Shown piece by piece: positions 34,825 through 39,739 of a stretch of DNA of 39,739 nt (positions are counted from its first letter, which is position 1; every line of letters begins with the position of its first letter). The stretch comes from an uncultured SAR86 cluster bacterium (GTDB lineage Bacteria > Pseudomonadota > Gammaproteobacteria > Magnimaribacterales > D2472). The notes below the pieces were generated by a model. It had not been told where the DNA came from. It made no database searches and saw only the letters and a program-made list of their open reading frames with translations. The stretch spans positions 1-39,739 of the forward strand of contig CACNUQ010000011.1 in assembly GCA_902623685.1 (NCBI GenBank), given 5' to 3'. Made by a program: the position numbers and the translations under genes.

Positions 34825-37340
34825 TCAAACCACTAGAAAAAATAAATCTTGAATTTGAAAAAAATTTTCAAGCTATTTTTAATACGCCAAAATTAACTCA
34901 AAAATACTTAAATCAGAGATCAGATATATTTGATGAATTAATTATTGATGAGTTTTTAAAGAGAAAACTTGAAAATGATTTTGCAATAGTCGCTTTGGGG
35001 GGTTATGGTCGACGAGAACTATATCCCTCTTCTGATATTGACCTATCAATAATCCAGTTAACAAAAAAAACTAAAAAAATTGACGATGTTAGGGATTTTA
35101 TTGGATGGCTTTGGACTCTCAAAGTAAAAATAGGTCATTCAGTAAGAACCATAAAAGATATTGATAAAATTACTAAATCTGATTTAAAAGAGTTTACCTC
35201 TTACCTTTCAAATCGGGTCATTTATTGTCATAGGAATAATATTAATGATTTAAATCAAAATTTAAAAAAAATATCTTCTAATTGGAATAAAACTAAATTT
35301 TTCAATGCAAAGAAATTAGAGCAACAGAGAAGATATCAATCTTTTGACTCAACAGAATTCAGCCTTGAGCCAGATTTAAAAGAATCACCAGGATGCTTAA
35401 GGGATTTTCAAACTGCTTTGTGGGTTCTGGAACATTGCTTTGAAATAGAAAAACTAGAAGATTGTATAAAAATTAAGCTTTTTAAAAAAATAGAAATTAA
35501 AAATGTTAAAAAATCATATGATCATATTAAATCTTTAAGATACATATTGAACTTAAACAACCACTCAAATCGAATAAGTTTTGAGAATCAACTTTTGCTA
35601 GCAAAAAAATCAAAACTGAAGTCCTCAAAAAAATCTTCAGCTGTTGAAAAGTTTATGAGAACCTTTTTTTTGCATGCATCCAATCTTTCAGATTTTAATG
35701 AATTAGTTTTTCAAGCCTATGAAGATCAGTTAACTATTCTTAAAAGATCATATTCTAGAGATTTCTATATTTTCAAGGACCGTTTAGGGATATCTGATCG
35801 AATTAATCTGGTTAAAAAGCCTGAATTTATTCTTGAAAGTTTGAAAAAAGTTGGGGAGTTAAAAAAAATTAATGGTTTAGATTTTAAATCAATCAAAAAA
35901 ATTAAATCAGCTCTATCTCAAATTGATCCAAATTATTTTCTATCTCCACAAGCTGGAAACCAATTCATTGATATTTTAAAGTCAACAACAAACCTTTCAA
36001 CAATCCTAAAAAAACTTAAGCAGTTGGGCCTATTAAGACTTCTGATTCCTGAATTTGGGGAAATCGAGGGTCAGATGCAGTTTGATATGTTTCATATTTA
36101 CACAGTCGATGAGCATACTTTTAAGGTGGTTCGAAACATGAGACAAATGCAGATTGGAAAAGTGGATGAGGCTCTGAAAATTGAACATGAGTTAATAAAC
36201 AAATTGCCAAAAATTGAACTTTTATATCTTGCTGGCATATTTCATGACTTGGGCAAAGGAAAGGGAGGTAATCATTCTGAGATAGGTAAAAAAATGGTAA
36301 ATCAGTTTTGCAGAAGACTTAACTTTTCAATTCATGATACTGAGTTGTTATGTTGGCTGGTGAAAAATCATCTATTTATGTCTTCTATTTCTCAAAAAAC
36401 CGATGTGCATGATCCTGAAACCATAGATAATTTCATCAAGAAAGTAGACTCAACTGAAAAACTGAATTACTTATATATGCTCACAATCAATGATATCCGT
36501 GGAACCAATCCTAATTTATGGAATTCTTGGAAACATGACTTATTAAAGCAGCTGTTTATGTCATCTCGGAAAAAATTAAATTTAGAAGAAAGGCAATCAA
36601 ATCATTCAATCATTAAAGAGAGAAAATTAAGGTCGATACAATCAATACCTGGTGATAAAAATGAATTTTTAATTAAAGTTTGGGATCAATTGTCAAATAC
36701 TTATTTCTCAAAATATCAAATTCAACAACTTTCAGATCAAGCAAAGATAATTGCAAGCTCAAAAGGAAAAACATCAATACTTATCAAAAGCAGAAAGAAC
36801 TTAATCGAGATCTTTATCTTTACTTCAAACCAACCAGGTCTATTCTTTAAAACTGTTCAGAGCTTTGAAAATCTATCAATTGAAACTATCGACTCAGATA
36901 TTCACACAACTAATGATGGATTGTATGCATTGAATACTTTTATATGTAAGCATAAAGTTCTTGGTGGAAACTTAATACAAAGAGACATACAAAATATTCA
37001 GAAAAAAATTATAGCTGCGATTGACTCTGAAACCCCAAAATCAGCTGCCAAAGCTAAAACGAAAACTAAAAAAGTCTTTGAGTATCAAACTAAGGTTCGT
37101 ATAACTGATTCTTCAATAAAAACTATCAGCCTCATAACATTAGAAACATTAGATAAACCAAATTTACTTTCAGAGGTTGCAAAAATATTCTTAGATCATG
37201 GCGTCAGTATTGATTCTGCTAGAATAACAACACTTGGTGAGAAAGTTGAAGACAACTTTACAGTTACTGACGAAAAGACAAAATCAGCAATTAACAAAAA
37301 TAAAGCACAGCAGATACAAAAAAAATTAATAAGTCTCTAG
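34821..37340 (+). CDS. glnD: PII uridylyltransferase / uridylyl-removing enzyme
   Basis: Bifunctional nitrogen sensor that uridylylates PII when glutamine is low and removes UMP when it is high (839 aa; about 50 shorter than E. coli). The nucleotidyltransferase motif GGYGRRELYPSSDIDLS (60-76) has Asp72/Asp74. The HD domain has His432 and His475-Asp476 (FHDLGKGKGGNHSE). Two ACT glutamine-sensor domains are at about 670-725 and 780-839. It begins with TTG, which overlaps the map stop (TTGA); no nearby ATG exists. Both activities look intact; no PII gene lies in this window. Confidence 0.95.
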   Translation: MIKPLEKINLEFEKNFQAIFNTPKLTQKYLNQRSDIFDELIIDEFLKRKLENDFAIVALGGYGRRELYPSSDIDLSIIQLTKKTKKIDDVRDFIGWLWTLKVKIGHSVRTIKDIDKITKSDLKEFTSYLSNRVIYCHRNNINDLNQNLKKISSNWNKTKFFNAKKLEQQRRYQSFDSTEFSLEPDLKESPGCLRDFQTALWVLEHCFEIEKLEDCIKIKLFKKIEIKNVKKSYDHIKSLRYILNLNNHSNRISFENQLLLAKKSKLKSSKKSSAVEKFMRTFFLHASNLSDFNELVFQAYEDQLTILKRSYSRDFYIFKDRLGISDRINLVKKPEFILESLKKVGELKKINGLDFKSIKKIKSALSQIDPNYFLSPQAGNQFIDILKSTTNLSTILKKLKQLGLLRLLIPEFGEIEGQMQFDMFHIYTVDEHTFKVVRNMRQMQIGKVDEALKIEHELINKLPKIELLYLAGIFHDLGKGKGGNHSEIGKKMVNQFCRRLNFSIHDTELLCWLVKNHLFMSSISQKTDVHDPETIDNFIKKVDSTEKLNYLYMLTINDIRGTNPNLWNSWKHDLLKQLFMSSRKKLNLEERQSNHSIIKERKLRSIQSIPGDKNEFLIKVWDQLSNTYFSKYQIQQLSDQAKIIASSKGKTSILIKSRKNLIEIFIFTSNQPGLFFKTVQSFENLSIETIDSDIHTTNDGLYALNTFICKHKVLGGNLIQRDIQNIQKKIIAAIDSETPKSAAKAKTKTKKVFEYQTKVRITDSSIKTISLITLETLDKPNLLSEVAKIFLDHGVSIDSARITTLGEKVEDNFTVTDEKTKSAINKNKAQQIQKKLISL

Positions 37341-37365
37341 AACTTCAATATAAATAGAGACCTAA

Positions 37366-37371
37366 TATAAT
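37366..37371 (+). promoter_or_regulatory. Candidate dapD -10 box (leaderless start)
   Basis: TATAAT ends 6 nt before the dapD ATG, and AGCCCT is all that separates them, with no ribosome site. The predicted transcription start is the A of ATG. The -35 region is weak. Confidence 0.4.
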
Positions 37372-37377
37372 AGCCCT

Positions 37378-38385
37378 ATGAATAAATTTCCTTTAATTGG
37401 AGTTGGTATTACAACCAAAGGCAAATCTGGCAAGACGTTGGATGCGCATTTTCCATTTATTTTGTTTCAAAATGGTGAAAATAAGTTTGATAAGCATTTT
37501 CAGCAATGTAATGACTTAATGAAAAATGATCTGATGCATATAGAAAACATTAATTTACTAGAGGTTGATGACGAAGAATTTAATAACTCTTTTTCTAACT
37601 TAGAAACGAATAAAATCATTGCACTATGTAGAATTTCAGAGGATAAACCAATAAATAGTATTGAAGAGGCATACTTAAAACTACATCTAATTTCTTATAA
37701 ATTTTTCCTTCCAAATTCTTTAAATCTTGAGAATTTATTTGATAATTTAGAAAATGTTGCTTGGACCAACCAAGGACCAATTGAGGTTGAGGGGATTGAA
37801 AAGGAAATTCTTCTAGCTAAGCGCACTAATCAATCTCTTGAGATCAAATCAGTAGATAAGTTTCCTCCTCTAACCGATTACATTATTCCGCCCGGTGTTA
37901 GAATTGCTGATGCAAGCAGAGTTAGACTGGGTGCATATCTTAGTGAGGGCACAACCGTAATGCATGAAGGTTTTGTCAATTTTAATGCTGGCACATTAGG
38001 AGCTGCAATGATAGAAGGAAGAATTTCTGCAGGAGTTCTTGTAGGAAAAAATTCTGATTTAGGCGGTGGATGCAGCACCATGGGAACTCTTTCAGGAGGC
38101 AATAATATCAAAATCTCTATTGGTAAGAATTGTCTCTTAGGTGCCAATTCTGGATTAGGAATCCCAATAGGAGATAATTGCATTATAGAGGCTGGGCTTT
38201 ACATTACTGGCGGTTCAAAAGTTACTAGATTTTCTAAAAATAATGAACCTGAATCAATCGTAAAAGCATCACAGCTGGCTGGTGAGGATAACCTATTATT
38301 TATTAGAAATTCTCAAAGTGGAGCCATTGAAGCAAGAATTAATCCAAAATCTATTGCTTTAAATGAAACGCTTCACAAAAATTAA
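37378..38385 (+). CDS. dapD: Tetrahydrodipicolinate N-succinyltransferase (long form)
   Basis: Succinylates tetrahydrodipicolinate in the diaminopimelate/lysine pathway (335 aa). This is the longer Pseudomonas/actinobacterial-type DapD, not the 274-aa E. coli type. A left-handed beta-helix runs about 175-275 (RIADASRVRLGAYLSEGT, then GVLVGKNSDLGGGCSTMG and LGANSGLGIPIGDNC). The N-terminal domain is poorly conserved. It sits 37 bp after glnD and 6 bp before dapE, its partner two steps later. Confidence 0.94.
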   Translation: MNKFPLIGVGITTKGKSGKTLDAHFPFILFQNGENKFDKHFQQCNDLMKNDLMHIENINLLEVDDEEFNNSFSNLETNKIIALCRISEDKPINSIEEAYLKLHLISYKFFLPNSLNLENLFDNLENVAWTNQGPIEVEGIEKEILLAKRTNQSLEIKSVDKFPPLTDYIIPPGVRIADASRVRLGAYLSEGTTVMHEGFVNFNAGTLGAAMIEGRISAGVLVGKNSDLGGGCSTMGTLSGGNNIKISIGKNCLLGANSGLGIPIGDNCIIEAGLYITGGSKVTRFSKNNEPESIVKASQLAGEDNLLFIRNSQSGAIEARINPKSIALNETLHKN

Positions 38386-38391
38386 AAATCT

Positions 38392-39528
38392 ATGTCTGCT
38401 TTAAAATTAGCTCAATCACTCATTCAAATAAAATCTGTCTCGCCCTATGATGAAGGCTGTTTTGATCTAATTGAGACAGCGCTAGTGCCAATTGGGTTTG
38501 AAATTGAGAGAGTACCTGAGCTTAACTGTGAAACATTGTTAGCAAAATTTGGAGATTCAGGAAAAGTATTTTGCTTCCTAGGACACACAGACATAGTTCC
38601 TTCAGGGCCTGAGGAGGAGTGGATATCTCCTCCATTTGAAGCAAAAATTATTAATGGAGAGCTTATAGGGAGAGGGGCAGCTGACATGAAAGGTAGTGTT
38701 GCTGTATTTATTGAATCTGTGAAAAATTTTTTAAAAGATCATCCAAAGCCTAATTTTCAAATCTGGATAATGTTAACAAGCAATGAAGAAGGTGAGCCCG
38801 AAGATGGAAAGATTGATACCTTAATCAATTCATTAGCTGCTCAAAATAAGTTTATTGATTATTGTTTGGTGGGTGAGGCAAGTTCCTCTGAAAATGTTGG
38901 AGATGTTCTAAGGATTGGCAGGAGAGGATCTTTAAGCGGAAATCTTAAATTAATTGGCAAACAAGGCCATGTTGCATATCCACAAAAAGTATTGAGTCCA
39001 ATCCTAGAAGCAGGTCCAATTATAAATGAACTCATGCAAACCGAATGGGATGAAGGCAATAAATTTTTTGACCCAACCTCTTTTCAGATTTCAAATATAG
39101 AATCTGGAACTGGTGCTTCAAATGTTGTGCCCGGAAGCTTAAAAATGTTGTTTAATTTTAGATTTTCCCCAGAATCAACAGCGGAATCTTTAAAAGATAG
39201 ATTTACTAAGATTATTAGCAAGTCAAAATGTGAATTTGAAATTGAGTGGACGTTAAATGCAAATCCCTATTTAACAGAAAAAACTGATCTTCTCTCAATT
39301 ATACAAACGGCTTTAAAAAAAATTAATGGGAAGGAAGCTGAGGTTAATAATGGGGGTGGTACATCAGACGGAAGATGGGTTGCTCCTTCAGGCGCAGAAG
39401 TGATTGAGCTTGGACCTAAAAACGCAACTATTCATCAAATTGATGAAAAAATATCTTTAAAAGATTTAGATAAACTTCAAGAAATTTATCAACAAATTCT
39501 TTTAGAAACTAATAATACAATTAATTAG
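38392..39528 (+). CDS. dapE: Succinyl-diaminopimelate desuccinylase
   Basis: Di-zinc M20 peptidase-family enzyme that releases L,L-diaminopimelate and succinate (378 aa). Metal ligands: His65 in LGHTDIVPSGP with Asp67, bridging Asp98 in GRGAADMKGS, and catalytic Glu132 with Glu133 in TSNEEGE; a C-terminal IHQIDE supplies the last histidine. NNGGGTSDGRW is the DapE substrate loop. It overlaps tail-to-tail by 4 nt with the transporter gene on the other strand. Confidence 0.96.
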   Translation: MSALKLAQSLIQIKSVSPYDEGCFDLIETALVPIGFEIERVPELNCETLLAKFGDSGKVFCFLGHTDIVPSGPEEEWISPPFEAKIINGELIGRGAADMKGSVAVFIESVKNFLKDHPKPNFQIWIMLTSNEEGEPEDGKIDTLINSLAAQNKFIDYCLVGEASSSENVGDVLRIGRRGSLSGNLKLIGKQGHVAYPQKVLSPILEAGPIINELMQTEWDEGNKFFDPTSFQISNIESGTGASNVVPGSLKMLFNFRFSPESTAESLKDRFTKIISKSKCEFEIEWTLNANPYLTEKTDLLSIIQTALKKINGKEAEVNNGGGTSDGRWVAPSGAEVIELGPKNATIHQIDEKISLKDLDKLQEIYQQILLETNNTIN

Positions 39529-39739
39529 TCGGTCTGCTCTTTTGCAGTTTTTATAACAAAAGATAAGACAATCAATGCAAAAGCTATGATCAAGTAATAT
39601 TGAATCATAAATTCAAAAATTGGTGAGATTGTCTCTAGGCCTCCATCAAGTGCCTCTCCACCAAGCAGTCCGGCAAGAACCCCTCCTATTGCGCTTGCTA
39701 GGAACCAAAGGCCAAACATTTGACCCATATATCGCTTGG
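39525..39739 (-). CDS. POT-family peptide transporter, C-terminal fragment (cut by window)
   Basis: Only the last 71 codons are visible; the frame is open to the right edge (KRYMGQMFGLWFLASAIGG...). The MGQMFGLWFLASAIGGVLAG helix and the final helix YYLIIAFALIVLSFVI resemble the C-terminal two membrane segments of proton-dependent oligopeptide transporters (PTR2/Dtp). An internal ATG at 39728 is not a credible start, because the sequence before it continues the conserved KRYMG motif. The substrate cannot be assigned from this piece. Confidence 0.7.
   Translation of the reverse strand, partial: KRYMGQMFGLWFLASAIGGVLAGLLGGEALDGGLETISPIFEFMIQYYLIIAFALIVLSFVIKTAKEQTD

Overview
This window is a compact, AT-rich stretch of bacterial housekeeping genes. 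Protein families, gene order and spacing place it in the Gammaproteobacteria. The low GC, very short intergenic gaps, 1-26 nt overlaps and lack of mobile elements suggest a streamlined marine lineage such as the SAR86 cluster. That placement is an inference from composition and layout, not a database match. No CRISPR array, rRNA, insertion sequence, prophage or convincing frameshift was seen. No gap longer than 300 bases lacks a gene; the largest (15830-15999, 170 bp) is the leader of a small membrane-protein gene plus the 3' flank of pnp.

Left part (1-15250). A truncated mreB diverges from gatC-gatA-gatB, the tRNA-dependent amidotransferase. Converging on gatB is a three-gene lipid module on the minus strand: acyl-CoA synthetase, MaoC-like hydratase and di-iron fatty-acid hydroxylase. 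It is the only clearly accessory metabolic block. Next come hemA-prfA-prmC on the minus strand (first step of haem synthesis, release factor 1 and its methylase). On the plus strand follow a diverged LolB-like lipoprotein gene, ispE, tRNA-Gln, prs, rplY, pth, ychF and an elongator tRNA-Met with its own promoter.

Middle (15276-24524). Two adjacent, related small two-helix membrane protein genes of unknown function lie between tRNA-Met and pnp, with a perfect 11-bp stem terminator between them. Then, on the minus strand, comes the classic metY-rimP-nusA-infB-rbfA-truB-rpsO-pnp cluster of transcription, translation initiation and RNA processing genes. Upstream of rpsO the sequence forms a clear H-type pseudoknot beside the Shine-Dalgarno, which looks like an S15 autoregulatory element. 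metY is followed by an intrinsic terminator. tRNA-Leu(GAG) sits in its usual place next to secG but is inverted relative to its neighbours.

Right part (24219-39739). secG, tpiA, glmM, ftsH, rlmE, greA, carB and carA are all on the minus strand (secretion, glycolysis, cell-wall precursor, proteolysis, rRNA methylation, elongation and carbamoyl phosphate). Compared with the Pseudomonas/E. coli arrangement, folP, yhbY and dapB are absent from their usual positions. Diverging from carA is map-glnD-dapD-dapE (methionine aminopeptidase, PII uridylyltransferase, and two lysine/diaminopimelate steps). The 3' end of a POT-type peptide transporter gene enters from the right edge.

Main candidates for something not previously described: the paired small membrane proteins with their built-in terminator and structured leader; the S15 pseudoknot; the inverted tRNA-Leu; an initiator tRNA with a U1-U72 mismatch; and several genes whose -10 boxes sit 5-7 nt before the start codon, suggesting leaderless mRNAs.
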